A stretch of 64,000 nt of DNA from Sutcliffiella horikoshii (GTDB lineage: Bacteria > Bacillota > Bacilli > Bacillales > Bacillaceae_I). Of the stretch, positions 51,791-59,126 are shown piece after piece. The stretch covers positions 186,001 through 250,000 of the forward strand of contig NZ_RXZI01000005.1 of the NCBI RefSeq assembly GCF_021991925.1, given 5' to 3'. Within the stretch, counting starts at the first letter, position 1; the number at the start of each line of letters is the position of its first letter. The translations under genes were made by a program, and so were the position numbers. Below the pieces are notes generated by a model. The model saw nothing but the letters and a program-made list of their open reading frames with translations, ran no database searches and was not told the DNA's origin.

Positions 51791-51851
51791 GGCTCTTTTC
51801 TCAAAGATTGTTGCTATATACTTGTAAAAAGTCGGCAATTGGACTTTTTAC
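51791..51851 (+). repeat. 61-bp stem-loop repeat, copy 3
   Basis: GTAAAAAGTC-GGCAATTG-GACTTTTTAC, a perfect 10-bp stem. This is the best conserved copy. It begins immediately after the MATE stop codon and may serve as the operon's terminator. Confidence 0.82.
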
Positions 51852-51910
51852 TGCTTTCTAACTCTATTCGGTGAAAGTAGTTGTATGTACGGCGGGAAAA
51901 GAACCCATAA

Positions 51911-51939
51911 AAAAGGAGGGGAAGTGGTTTTCCCCTCCA
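51911..51939 (-). terminator. Terminator of the CDGSH gene
   Basis: On the minus strand GGAGGGGAA pairs with TTCCCCTCC followed by TTTTTT. Confidence 0.85.
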
Positions 51940-51972
51940 AGCTATAGCTTTACTGGTTACGGCTGCACCAAA

Positions 51973-52185
51973 TCAGTCATTCAAAACTTGAGCAGCCCGA
52001 ACACAGGACTCAAAATTCCCTTTATGGGAAGCGTCACAGTATGGCAACTTTTTAGATAGCCCACAGCGGCAAAGAGTGAAAGCCGGCTTATCCTCAAACT
52101 TGTTTCCTTCTGCATCAATTAACTCTACATCACCTGTTACACGGAAGCCTCCGTTATCCATTACTTTAATTGTTACTTTTGACAT
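51973..52185 (-). CDS. CDGSH-type iron-sulfur protein
   Basis: A 70-residue protein with the CDGSH iron-sulfur motif: C-R-C-G-L-S-K-K-L-P-Y-C-D-A-S-H, i.e. C-x-C-x2-S-x3-P-x-C-D-x-S-H, binding a 2Fe-2S cluster through three Cys and one His. The N-terminal half is a small beta domain. The role is electron or cluster transfer by family knowledge. ATG 52185 follows AGGAGGAGATT; upstream residues of the longer frame are discarded. Confidence 0.87.
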   Translation of the reverse strand: MSKVTIKVMDNGGFRVTGDVELIDAEGNKFEDKPAFTLCRCGLSKKLPYCDASHKGNFESCVRAAQVLND

Positions 52186-52351
52186 TGGTAATCTCCTCCT
52201 TCTAATAAAGATATTAGTATCGTACCTACAATTATCCATTTTGACAACAAGAACTTATCCACTACCATCCTTTCCAAATGCCTTCTAGTTATACTAATGA
52301 GCAATATATGGTACAATCAGGCTAACAATGAAACAGTTGGAGGCATGAAAC

Positions 52352-52687
52352 GTGAAAGTAACGTTTACAGAGAAAGCAGCAGAAAGAGTAAAAGCAAAGC
52401 TTGAAAACCAAGAAGGAAAATGGTTGAAGCTAAAATATGATACAGATGGGTGTGGCTGCGTCGTTAGCGGAGTTTCCGCACTGTGGATCACACCGGAAAA
52501 GGACGAAGATGATGTGGAGTTGGAAACAAACGTCGGTCCCTTATTAATGGAAAAGTCAAAGCTGGTCTTTTTTGATGAAGACATGACCGTTGATTTTGTG
52601 GAAAGTGCAAACTGCTACATGCTGAAATGTCCAAGCCAAATCTTGAATCCACGCATGAGTTTATTAGTAGTGGAGGGGGCAAAATGA
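52352..52687 (+). CDS. yqkB: HesB-like iron-sulfur biogenesis family protein (YqkB)
   Basis: A 111-residue protein of the HesB/IscA-like fold. It keeps a cysteine cluster in [11 protein letters not shown] and a late [10 protein letters not shown] region, different from the CGCG of canonical IscA, as in B. subtilis YqkB. The role in iron-sulfur metabolism is inferred. It is divergent from the CDGSH gene and overlaps yqkC by 4 bases. Confidence 0.82.
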   Translation: MKVTFTEKAAERVKAKLENQEGKWLKLKYDTDGCGCVVSGVSALWITPEKDEDDVELETNVGPLLMEKSKLVFFDEDMTVDFVESANCYMLKCPSQILNPRMSLLVVEGAK

Positions 52688-52932
52688 GCAATGGGGGGAA
52701 AATCAACTCATTGAAAAATGTGGCCCAATCCAAAACGTGGGCATCCTTCTTAAATCATAATCATCCATACAGCCTGTTGCACTGGTCGATTGGTGGCATC
52801 AATCATGAAGACAAAGACGTATGGCTCCTTCAGGATGAAGTAACATTCGAGGTTCAGGAGTTTGAGAACCTGGATGTTGCGGTTGAATGGATTTCGGAGA
52901 ATATGGACGGGATTACGGATGTGCTAGGCTGA
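52684..52932 (+). CDS. yqkC: DUF2552 family protein (YqkC)
   Basis: An 82-residue small acidic protein, matching YqkC of B. subtilis in length and neighbourhood ([22 protein letters not shown], ending in an acidic helix). The function is unknown. GGAGGGGG upstream fixes ATG 52684, which overlaps the yqkB stop, so the two are translationally coupled. A weak hairpin (CCGAAAAG.../...CTTCGG, T-run, about 52944-52981) follows. Confidence 0.78.
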   Translation: MSNGGKINSLKNVAQSKTWASFLNHNHPYSLLHWSIGGINHEDKDVWLLQDEVTFEVQEFENLDVAVEWISENMDGITDVLG

Positions 52933-53078
52933 AATAGGTCAAACCGAAAAGTCGGGGAACTTTGTTCTTCGGCTTTTTTGTGTTGAGAGGATGTGTAAAC
53001 CAATTATTTACTCTATCCCTAATCTTCTCTATAATTACAAGTATATTTTCAAAATAATATAAAAAATGAGGACGCGCT

Positions 53079-53318
53079 ATGAAACTATTTGGCTGGATTT
53101 TGTTATCTGCATTCATTTGTATCGGGTTAGCTTTTACGGGTGAAATCGCAATTTTTCTAATATGTGCCATAATATTAGGCATTCTGATAAGATGTTTAAC
53201 ACTGTTACTCGACATAAAAACAAGACTTGCACAAATCACAAAAGCCCCGGACCCAGTTAGGGATGCCTATGATAATTACTTGACGGAGAAGCTTAAAAAA
53301 GTAGAAAAGGATGTGTGA
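53079..53318 (+). CDS. Small two-helix membrane protein
   Basis: A 79-residue hypothetical with hydrophobic segments at about 3-21 and 24-45 and a polar helical tail (KAPDPVRDAYDNYLTEKLKKVEKD). No family is recognised. GAGG precedes the ATG by 9 bases. It ends 3 bases before the cupin gene, so the two are probably co-transcribed. Confidence 0.68.
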   Translation: MKLFGWILLSAFICIGLAFTGEIAIFLICAIILGILIRCLTLLLDIKTRLAQITKAPDPVRDAYDNYLTEKLKKVEKDV

Positions 53319-53321
53319 GCA

Positions 53322-53675
53322 ATGAAATTTTTTCGGTTTGATAAAGAAATTGGATTCCCGATAAAACAATATGATTCACAAGCGGCGAATTTTATAAAAG
53401 TATTTAGAAACAAGCAGGAAACTAGCGTCGGGTTTATTCAAATAGAAGCTGGCGGTGTGGTGGGATACCATCAAGCAAGTGTAGAGCAGTTGTTCATCAT
53501 CGTCCAAGGGGCAGGGTGGGTAACGGGAACAGATCGTAAGAGAATCCCTATCACAAACGGTGAAGGGGTTATCTGGAAAGAGGGAGAATGGCATGAATCT
53601 GGAAGCGAATCAGGAATGCTTGCTTTAGTGATAGAGTCAGAGTCAATTGATACCTCCCTTCTTCAAGAAAAATAG
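53322..53675 (+). CDS. Cupin-domain protein
   Basis: A 117-residue single cupin barrel. The metal-site histidine pattern is partly present: G-Y-H-Q-A-x4-L-F-I-I-V-Q-G in motif 1 and G-E-W-H-E-S-G in motif 2. The second His of motif 1 is Ala-Ser-Val here, so metal binding may be altered. The function is unknown. It is the second gene after the small membrane protein and 26 bases before a HAD gene. Confidence 0.78.
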   Translation: MKFFRFDKEIGFPIKQYDSQAANFIKVFRNKQETSVGFIQIEAGGVVGYHQASVEQLFIIVQGAGWVTGTDRKRIPITNGEGVIWKEGEWHESGSESGMLALVIESESIDTSLLQEK

Positions 53676-53701
53676 ACAACAAGATAAAGGAGTGCATAAC
53701 A

Positions 53702-54364
53702 ATGCAAGCAATAATCTTTGACATGGACGGAACTCTCTTTCAAACCGATCGAATACTAGAGCAGGCTTTGGATGATACATTCCAGCTGTTAGCGGACATG
53801 AACGTTTGGCATTCAGAAGAACCAACTCCTATCGATACATACAGAAGGATTATGGGAGTGCCCCTGCCTGTAGTGTGGGAAACTCTTTTGCCATCCCATT
53901 CTCAGGAAATAAGGGTAGAAGCAAATAAAATTTTCCATGAAAAGCTGATAGACAATATACATAAGGGAAATGGAGCGCTTTATCCTGGTGTTACAAATGT
54001 TCTCGCATTTTTGAGGAAAGAGAACCTGGATATATATATAGCAAGCAATGGACAAACTCCGTACCTCAAAGCGATAGTGGAGCAATATGGTCTGAACCGC
54101 TGGGTGACAGAAGTATTCAGTATTGATCAAATTGATTCCTTGGACAAAACGAAACTGGTAGGGGAGATTGTCAAAAAATACTCCATTAAACATGGAGCGG
54201 TAGTTGGAGATCGCCTCTCTGACATAAATGCGGCAAAAGGAAATGGATTAAAGGCTATTGGATGCAGGTTTGATTTTGCACAAAAAGAAGAGTTGGAGCA
54301 AGCAGATATGGTAATAAATAGTTTCGAAGAGTTAAAACAGCTAGCATTACAAATGGTAGAATAA
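53702..54364 (+). CDS. HAD-superfamily hydrolase
   Basis: A 220-residue phosphatase with motif I IIFDMDGTLFQTD, motif II IYIASNGQTP, the motif III lysine in SLDKTKLVG and motif IV VVGDRLSDINAAK. A helical cap occupies about 15-85. The substrate is unknown. AAAGGAG precedes the ATG at usual spacing. Confidence 0.85.
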   Translation: MQAIIFDMDGTLFQTDRILEQALDDTFQLLADMNVWHSEEPTPIDTYRRIMGVPLPVVWETLLPSHSQEIRVEANKIFHEKLIDNIHKGNGALYPGVTNVLAFLRKENLDIYIASNGQTPYLKAIVEQYGLNRWVTEVFSIDQIDSLDKTKLVGEIVKKYSIKHGAVVGDRLSDINAAKGNGLKAIGCRFDFAQKEELEQADMVINSFEELKQLALQMVE

Positions 54365-54436
54365 TAATTAGAAAAGTCGAAACCTTTTCCTCTAGATTTC
54401 GTAAATAGGTTTGTAGAAATTGGGAGGGGGTTTTGT

Positions 54437-54649
54437 ATGGGGTACATTATACTAATGCTTATCGGGACATTGGGAATTGTTGCAACAATAGCCTATTTCG
54501 TTATCTATAAATCAAGACTGAGTGAGAGAGCGACTTGTTTCTTATGCGGTGAGGAACTCGACTTAAAATATAACGAGGGAGCGTATGCATGGGATGCAGT
54601 AGGCATCATTGAGAAGGAACATAAGTGCAAAAAGTGTGGCGGAGAATAG
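54437..54649 (+). CDS. Small membrane protein with zinc ribbon
   Basis: A 70-residue protein: one N-terminal membrane helix (3-24), then a ribbon with Cys-x2-Cys (CFLCGEEL) and a C-terminal Cys-x2-Cys (CKKCGGE) that together could bind zinc. The function is unknown. GGGAGGGGG precedes the ATG. A hairpin GCGATCAGAA/TTCTGATCGC at 54670-54690 may terminate it. Confidence 0.72.
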   Translation: MGYIILMLIGTLGIVATIAYFVIYKSRLSERATCFLCGEELDLKYNEGAYAWDAVGIIEKEHKCKKCGGE

Positions 54650-54750
54650 CTGGCAGTTGGTGTTAATGGGCGATCAGAACTTCTGATCGCATTTCTTTCT
54701 GTAATGAACCAAATGTACGATTAATTCGTCTTAGACCAAGGGTGATACAT

Positions 54751-55371
54751 ATGAAAACAAAAAAACTTAGAAATGAAATTATTAGTTGGGGAAAAGCCTG
54801 TGTGATCGGACTCTTCTTTGCCTTTCTTGTCAGTGCATTGATCGTCCAGCCTTTTACGGTGAAAGGAAGCTCCATGGAACCAACCTTGACTGGGGAAGAT
54901 GTTTGGGCTCATAAGGAGGAAGGCGATAAAGTGCTCATTTTCAAGAGCGGTTATATGCTGGGCCTCGAACCGAAATATAATGATATTGTAGTAATAGACA
55001 GCAGGGTAGATCGCGGAAGAAATCTGGCGGATAACTTTAAGGAAAGCCCACTCGTTAGTACCTTATTAAAAGAACAGCAGGGGAATAACTACTGGATAAA
55101 GAGAGTGATAGGCGTGGAAGGAGACAAAATCGAATATCGCGGGGGAACGGTTTACCGCAATGGGGAAGAGCTGGAGGAAGCATACATACAAGAAGAGATG
55201 CTGTATCCATTCGATGAAGTAATTGTTCCAAAAGACCACGTTTTTGTAATGGGGGATAACCGTAATGACAGTAGGGATAGCCGGGAAATAGGCTCCATTC
55301 CAAAAGAAAATGTAATGGGGAAAGTGGTTCTTCGTTATTATCCATTTAATAAGTTGAATACGCTTGAATAG
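54751..55371 (+). CDS. lepB: Type I signal peptidase
   Basis: A 206-residue membrane-anchored peptidase removing signal peptides. One N-terminal helix (about 13-33) is followed by the catalytic Ser in KGSSMEPTL and the catalytic Lys in YWIKRVIGVEGD, then the GDNRNDSRDSREIGSI box. This is the P-type with a single anchor, normal for Bacillus Sip proteins. ATG 54751 is chosen over GTG 54742, which lies on the AAGGGTGAT ribosome site. Confidence 0.93.
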   Translation: MKTKKLRNEIISWGKACVIGLFFAFLVSALIVQPFTVKGSSMEPTLTGEDVWAHKEEGDKVLIFKSGYMLGLEPKYNDIVVIDSRVDRGRNLADNFKESPLVSTLLKEQQGNNYWIKRVIGVEGDKIEYRGGTVYRNGEELEEAYIQEEMLYPFDEVIVPKDHVFVMGDNRNDSRDSREIGSIPKENVMGKVVLRYYPFNKLNTLE

Positions 55372-55386
55372 TGAGGGAGCGAATGG

Positions 55387-55884
55387 ATGTTTAAAAAAAG
55401 AATGATAAGTTTTGCCCTTCTATTGACCTTCATGGTGGGATTGTTTATTGGATGGTGGGTTTGGAACGGAAAACTATATGAATATGATCAACAGCCGTTC
55501 TATATGGCAGCGGAAAATCTCCCTTTTGAAAAGAAAATACCAACCAAGGTTCCTTTTGAAGAAATGGAAGTATCCCAGCGTAATTTGGATGCAGACAAAG
55601 AGAGCTTGACTGTTACCTTGTCTAATATAAACAAGGAGTATATAGACGTGTATATAGGTGCTAAAGAAACGGAAGGCTTGGAGTCAATGAAGCAACAAAA
55701 AGTGCAAATAGGGGGAAGAAACGGGGCCTTCATATCTGATGAAGAAGGAAAACGTATTCTTGCATGGCAAGAGAATGATATTCACTACCAAATTACCTAC
55801 TATTATAAACTAACCCCCAAAGAAGTAAGTAAGAAGCAGTTGATTCAAATGGCAGAAGCTTTTACGTGGGAGCTAGATAGCTAA
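55387..55884 (+). CDS. Exported DUF4367-like protein
   Basis: A 165-residue protein with an N-terminal membrane anchor (about 6-26) and an extracytoplasmic domain. The arrangement GGRNGAFISDEEG-RILAWQENDIHYQITYYYKLTPKEVSKKQLIQMAEA resembles DUF4367-type modules found in anti-sigma and regulatory proteins. It is 15 bases downstream of the signal peptidase and abuts the next gene, suggesting an operon. The function is unknown. Confidence 0.65.
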   Translation: MFKKRMISFALLLTFMVGLFIGWWVWNGKLYEYDQQPFYMAAENLPFEKKIPTKVPFEEMEVSQRNLDADKESLTVTLSNINKEYIDVYIGAKETEGLESMKQQKVQIGGRNGAFISDEEGKRILAWQENDIHYQITYYYKLTPKEVSKKQLIQMAEAFTWELDS

Positions 55885-56274
55885 ATGGAAAAATGGAGAG
55901 GGGAAAAATATAATATCATTGGTTCCATTTTAATAGGTTGTATGGTTGCAGGAGTCGCGATATATTATGTCCTGTTCTATACACCCAAAAATTCTTTAGA
56001 ACTTTATCAAGCCATCCGCTTCTCAAAAAGTTTTGAAGAATCTGCTGAACTAATGCTTGAAGGGTATAATGAAAATTTTTCGGAAAAGGATTACGACTTT
56101 ATGAGTCAACTTGAAAACACACCAAATAGAATAACCCAGTTTACCCTTTTTGAATACAAAGAGAAAACTTATTTAATCATGACTACACCAGGTACAAGTA
56201 GATTACAAGTATTAGATGTAAAGGAATTGCCAGAGGAGGTACGTCATTATTTTTTGGCGCTTCCTGAAGACTAG
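55885..56274 (+). CDS. Single-pass membrane hypothetical
   Basis: A 129-residue protein with one membrane segment (about 11-32) and an extracytoplasmic alpha/beta domain ending PEEVRHYFLALPED. It starts at the base after the previous stop codon, with ribosome site sequence inside that gene, so the two are coupled. No family is recognised. Confidence 0.65.
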   Translation: MEKWRGEKYNIIGSILIGCMVAGVAIYYVLFYTPKNSLELYQAIRFSKSFEESAELMLEGYNENFSEKDYDFMSQLENTPNRITQFTLFEYKEKTYLIMTTPGTSRLQVLDVKELPEEVRHYFLALPED

Positions 56275-56300
56275 CATCCTTCGAGGTGATTAACATAAAT

Positions 56301-57071
56301 ATGGATTATTATTTTAACAAACTAACAAACACCATCAAATATATAACCAAAGCAAACTTCCTTGGTCTTTATATTCATGGCTCCTGGGCGATGGGTGGCT
56401 TTAATCCAGCAAGAAGTGATCTAGACATATTGGTAGTAATAAAAAGTCCCCTAGATAAAGAAACTCAATGCAAACTAGCGAATTTTTTACTTGCTTATTC
56501 TAACGACCCATATCCAATTGAAATAAGCTTTTTAACACAAAAGCAACTAAGGAATTGGATTCACCCATGTCCTTACGAATTCCATTATAGTGAAGCATGG
56601 CGAAAAAGGTTCGAGAAGGAACTCTCAACAGGTCAATTGGAAGCAATCAACGAAAGTCTTAAAACTGACCCTGATTTAGCCGCTCATATAACCATACTGA
56701 ATGAGAAAGGGATAAGCTTTGAAGGACCACCAATCAAAGAGGCGTTTCCCGTTATTCCACATGATCACTATCTATCTTCTATTCTTGCAGACTACCGGGA
56801 TTGTTTGGAGAACATTGAAAAAGATCCTATCTATTGTGTGCTGAATCTGGTTAGGGTGTATTGGTTTGTAAAAGAAGGGGTTATTTCTTCCAAGCAAGAA
56901 GCGGGAGAGTATGGGCTGTCTTCATTCCCCAAAGAGTTCCAGGGAACCTTTTTGAAAGTGATGGAAGGTTATCACGGAAAAATCATGCGTGATTTCCAAA
57001 TAGAAGAGTTAAGGAACGTGCGCGACTACATAAAAAGCGAAATGGGAAAATATCAGAAGGAGCTAAACTGA
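56301..57071 (+). CDS. Aminoglycoside nucleotidyltransferase-like protein (AadA/DUF4111 type)
   Basis: A 256-residue protein with the nucleotidyltransferase core LYIHGSWAMGGFNPARSDLDILVV (G-S-x10-S-D-x-D), where the aspartates bind Mg-ATP, and a C-terminal helical DUF4111-like domain. Such proteins include AadA/ANT(9) adenylyltransferases, but many chromosomal members have not been shown to confer resistance. ATG 56301 is 10 bases after GAGGTGAT; GTG 56286 is in frame but overlaps that site. Shares its last base with the start of the following broken GNAT gene. Confidence 0.75.
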   Translation: MDYYFNKLTNTIKYITKANFLGLYIHGSWAMGGFNPARSDLDILVVIKSPLDKETQCKLANFLLAYSNDPYPIEISFLTQKQLRNWIHPCPYEFHYSEAWRKRFEKELSTGQLEAINESLKTDPDLAAHITILNEKGISFEGPPIKEAFPVIPHDHYLSSILADYRDCLENIEKDPIYCVLNLVRVYWFVKEGVISSKQEAGEYGLSSFPKEFQGTFLKVMEGYHGKIMRDFQIEELRNVRDYIKSEMGKYQKELN

Positions 57072-57541
57072 TGAACATTAGAAATATCCAAAATGGCGAT
57101 TTCCTTCGTATTTCAACCAATCTGAATACGTGGTGGGGCGGTAGGGACATGGCCGATATGCTACCAAGGTTATTTATCCATCATTTTAAAGCCACAAGTT
57201 TCATCATGGAAGGTGAGGGAGAAACCATTGGTTTTTTGATAGGTTTCATTTCTCCTTCCCATGCGGAACAGGCATAAATACATTTTGTTGGCGTAAATCC
57301 ACAGAATCGTGAAAAGAATGTGGGAAGAACACTTTACGAGCACTTCTTCCAGACGGTGAAGGAAAAAGGATGCAAGGAAGTGAGCTGCGTGACCTCCCCT
57401 GTGAATACAACCTCTATCCTCTTTCATACAAAAATGGATTTTAGCATGCAGGATGGAGACATGAGTATGAACGGCATCCCTATCCATCAAAATTATGATG
57501 GCGTGGGGCAAGATCGGGTGGTATTTAAGAAATTCTTATAG
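57071..57541 (+). pseudogene. GNAT acetyltransferase interrupted by one in-frame stop
   Basis: The frame starts at ATG 57071 and reads a normal GNAT N-terminus to HAEQA, then TAA at 57275-57277. The same frame continues as IHFVGVNPQNREKNVGRTLY with the acetyl-CoA motif, and ends at 57541. A single base change would restore about 156 residues; tyrosine is the usual residue before I/V-H at this place. Without read-through neither half is functional, because the cofactor loop lies after the stop. Confidence 0.85.
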
Positions 57542-57562
57542 GATGGGAGAGGGGACTCTATA

Positions 57563-57994
57563 CTGAAAAAATTCTATTTTTTTATCATTTGCTTTCTTAT
57601 ATATATAAGCCTCGTGGTACTTACGACTATGACAAGTTTCAATTTGACTGGATATTCTTATACTTTTCATGAAAATGGAATGTTAACGATTGAAAAAGGA
57701 CATTTCGTAAAAGAGCATGTAATCTATCTTCCTGCTAATGAAGCAATGAAGGCAATCATACTTATCATAGAGGCAGACAATTATTGGAATTTGACTTATT
57801 CATTATCTTTATTGTTCACCACTCTTTTTTTAGTGAGTTCTTTCAAGGAGTCTAGACCAAAAAAACACTGGAAAAGGTATGCTGCGATATATTTTCTATT
57901 GCTTGTTGCCATTCTGATATGGATTATTCCTACTCAGTTGGCATTAACGGAAGAAATCTCAAAATCAATAAGCTTGTTGAAGGGAGGGGCATAA
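57563..57994 (+). CDS. Small multi-pass membrane protein, probable CTG start
   Basis: About 143 residues if started at CTG 57563, 8 bases after GGGAGAGGGGA. The codons between CTG and the next usual start (GTG 57614) encode a hydrophobic, positively led segment (KKFYFFIICFLIYISLVV) that is clearly part of the protein. Two further membrane segments lie near 80-100 and 113-130. No family is recognised. It ends 2 bases before a Nudix gene. Confidence 0.6.
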   Translation: MKKFYFFIICFLIYISLVVLTTMTSFNLTGYSYTFHENGMLTIEKGHFVKEHVIYLPANEAMKAIILIIEADNYWNLTYSLSLLFTTLFLVSSFKESRPKKHWKRYAAIYFLLLVAILIWIIPTQLALTEEISKSISLLKGGA

Positions 57995-57996
57995 CC

Positions 57997-58461
57997 ATGG
58001 ATGTCGTTTTTCATACTGAACAAGAAGTATTCAATTATAGAGTGGCGGGCATCTGGATAAAGGACAACCGCATTTTAATTCATAGGGCAAGTGATGATAC
58101 TATTTGGTCCCTTCCTGGCGGGAGAGTCGAAATGAACGAAGCATCATCAGTCAGCCTACAACGGGAGTTTAAGGAAGAATTGGATATATCCATGACTATT
58201 GAAAGACTGGTATGGGTGGTTGAAAACTTTTTTGACTATCGTGGGAAAAAAGTACACGAAATCGGGTTTTACTACATCGTTTCAAACGAGATGGAACAAC
58301 CCATACCAGTTGGACCATTTCATGGTGTAGAAGGCGAAAGGTTAATCTATGAATGGATCCCAATCGACGAGCTGGAAGACGTGATCCTTTACCCGGAATT
58401 TCTGAAAAAGGCATTGATGAATATACCTGATAAAACGGAGCACTATGTGGTAAGTAACTGA
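57997..58461 (+). CDS. Nudix hydrolase
   Basis: A 154-residue Nudix protein: box GGRVEMNEASSVSLQREFKEELDI with the G-x5-E-x7-RE-x2-EEL signature (Ile in place of the final glycine position), plus WIPIDELEDVILYPEFL at the C-terminus. The substrate is unknown. GGGAGGGG at 57982-57989 sets ATG 57997; the upstream frame overlaps the previous gene. It is the last gene before the 665-base leader region. Confidence 0.83.
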   Translation: MDVVFHTEQEVFNYRVAGIWIKDNRILIHRASDDTIWSLPGGRVEMNEASSVSLQREFKEELDISMTIERLVWVVENFFDYRGKKVHEIGFYYIVSNEMEQPIPVGPFHGVEGERLIYEWIPIDELEDVILYPEFLKKALMNIPDKTEHYVVSN

Positions 58462-58522
58462 GTTTCAATGAAACACATACAAAGTCCCCTATTAAAGCAA
58501 TTTAGATAAAGGAAAAATAGGC

Positions 58523-58551
58523 GTGACATTTAGAAATACATTTATTATAAT
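58523..58551 (+). promoter_or_regulatory. Strong SigA promoter of the leader region
   Basis: GTGACA (58523-58528), 17 bases, TATAAT (58546-58551), followed by AAGGAG and a short leader frame. Confidence 0.75.
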
Positions 58552-58583
58552 GGATATATCTTCAAACAGAAGGAGTTTGTTTT

Positions 58584-58607
58584 ATGGAAAAGGTAGTTCT
58601 TAACTAA
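58584..58607 (+). CDS. Seven-codon leader peptide
   Basis: M-E-K-V-V-L-N-stop, with AAGGAG (58570-58575) 8 bases before the ATG. It is directly followed by pairing elements. Its last codons (GTTCTTAAC, 58596-58604) are perfectly complementary to 58692-58700, so ribosome position on the leader would decide RNA folding. Such arrangements control resistance genes that respond to ribosome-targeting antibiotics. Confidence 0.6.
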   Translation: MEKVVLN

Positions 58608-58831
58608 ACGTAATCTAATACGTGCGATATGAGAGAAAAGTTCGATTTTATCGAGCTCTGTTTGAGTACGCTTTTTTTCTCATAGCGAAATGTTAAGAAC
58701 ACGGGTTTGCGCCTGCTTCATAAAATGATAGTTACAGCATGAGTATAGGTATTTATATGCCTATCCTGCATTCAAATTTAAAACTACCATTCAAAACGCA
58801 AAGGACGAGTGTTGTTCTTTGTGTTTTTTTA
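58596..58831 (+). promoter_or_regulatory. Attenuator-like leader with alternative hairpins and terminator
   Basis: Three elements: GTTCTTAAC (58596-58604) with GTTAAGAAC (58692-58700); nested inside, TATGAGA (58628-58634) with TCTCATA (58678-58684) extended by A/T pairs; and a terminator AACGCAAAGGAC/GTTCTTTGTGTT plus T-run (58793-58831). A small hairpin ATAGG/CCTAT lies at 58744-58763. No frame other than the leader peptide is present. Confidence 0.55.
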
Positions 58832-58853
58832 TGTAATGACTCTGTTAAACACC

Positions 58854-58983
58854 GCTGTTAATTTCCGCACCAGGCTTCGCTTTCCTAGGGGGCGTTTGGG
58901 GAGCCTCCTCGGCTTACGCCTGCGGGGTCTCCCCTAAACGCTATCTCCCTTAGGAGTCTTCGCCTATTGCTCCAATCAACAGC
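58854..58983 (+). repeat. GC-rich palindromic repeat, copy 3
   Basis: 130 bases with GCTGTT/AACAGC ends. It contains GGCTTCGCTTTCCTAGGGGG, a GCCTCCTCGGC...CCTGCGGGG core and TAGGAGTCTTCGCC, aligning with copy 2. It separates the leader terminator from the MutS2-like gene. Between it and 59127 there is a hairpin (CTGTAAAAA/TTTTTACAG, about 58991-59019) and the ribosome site. Confidence 0.8.
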
Positions 58984-59126
58984 TAGGTTGCTGTAAAAAT
59001 CAATGGTATGTTTTTACAGAGCATATGTAATAAAACTGCGGACTTTGCTCTTATCTTTTCATTTCCTCGCACGGAATTAGTGATTGCACCAACCAAATTG
59101 CTAACTAATTACTAGGAGGAAAAACA

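Noticed and set aside
56301-57071. Acquired aminoglycoside resistance cassette
   Set aside because: No integrase, attC-like site or insertion sequence is near it, and it sits among small chromosomal genes; a chromosomal relative is more likely.
58523-58831. tRNA or T-box in the leader region
   Set aside because: No T-box GGTGG sequence, no tRNA cloverleaf and a clear leader peptide instead.
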